Of a stretch of DNA of 35,951 bases, positions 35,700 to 35,951 are shown piece by piece. The position numbers and the translations under genes are program-made. The notes beneath the pieces are model-generated. The model was not told the DNA's origin. It was given only the letters and a program-made list of their open reading frames with translations, and made no database searches. Each line of letters begins with the position of its first letter. The first letter of the stretch is position 1. The DNA comes from Spirogloea muscicola (taxonomy: Eukaryota; Streptophyta; Zygnematophyceae; Spirogloeales; Spirogloeaceae): NCBI GenBank assembly GCA_009602725.1, contig WELB01000111.1, positions 391,070 through 427,020 on the forward strand. Reading direction: 5' to 3'.

Positions 35700-35951
35700 C
35701 GACGCTTCCAGGCAAGGGCGGTGGCTGGGAGTGGCCAGCCCAGAGAAACAAATGAACAGAGAGAAGGCGCGCGGGGCGCATGAATTGAAAGGGAGGCCAA
35801 TTCAAGTCAATACATTGTTCAGGCAGAGTCGAGTGCAGACTAAACAATGCTACATAATACGGAGACCTAATCTAAGGTACCTAAGATGACATTAGTACCC
35901 ACGGGTGAGCACAAACAAATCTGACAAGCTAACTTGGGGAGCTGGAGCGCC
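35700..35951 (-). repeat. Retroelement 3' end, minus arm of inverted pair
   Basis: The minus strand reads SDLFVLTRGY and stop (about 35930-35898), the 140-base 3' module (35898-35758), then the start of a hairpin unit (GGGCTGGCCACTCCCAGCC, about 35746-35728). It mirrors 35169-35357 and continues past the right edge of the window. Confidence 0.85.

Overview
The window is nuclear DNA of a green alga, probably a trebouxiophyte (Chlorella-like) chlorophyte. The genes are GC-rich and packed with short exons and short GT-AG introns. They include plant-type plastid and starch genes (a bacterial-type glutamyl-tRNA synthetase, a plant-plastid-type adenylate kinase, a beta-amylase), a plant-like reticulon and an algal PEP carboxylase. 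The telomere-type repeat present is TTTAGGG. The species assignment is inference.

Layout, left to right. 2-4017 (+): glutamyl-tRNA synthetase, 5' end cut by the window. 4225-5125: remnants of a non-LTR-type retroelement. 5202-7043 (+): reticulon, five exons, complete. 7575-8115: two more retroelement 3' ends on the minus strand. 8302-9814 (+): adenylate kinase, four exons, with an ambiguous base disturbing its N-terminal frame. 10493-15940 (-): MRD1 rRNA-processing factor, 15 exons in consistent phase, 951 residues, five RRMs. 16130-20350: a dense graveyard of retroelement 3' fragments on both strands. 20468-20917: a 450-base assembly gap. 21198-24434 (+): beta-amylase, its 5' part lost towards the gap. 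25271-33426 (-): PEP carboxylase with about 26 recognised exons, whose upstream exons encode an ACT domain in the same reading frame. 34421-35951: more retroelement fragments, including a near-identical inverted pair and an interstitial telomeric repeat.

The six host genes belong to different pathways (organellar translation, ER shaping, adenylate balance, ribosome biogenesis, starch breakdown, anaplerotic carbon fixation) and do not form a cluster. Adenylate kinase/MRD1 and beta-amylase/PEPC are convergent pairs. Retroelement debris fills almost every other intergenic space and comes within about 80-200 bases of several start codons.

The two most notable signals are the apparent ACT-PEPC fusion, and a family of roughly 90-110-base hairpin units (stem GGGCTGG/CCAGCCC). 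The hairpin units follow the retroelement stop codons, also sit inside retroelement coding sequence and, in one copy, carry telomeric repeats in the hairpin loop.
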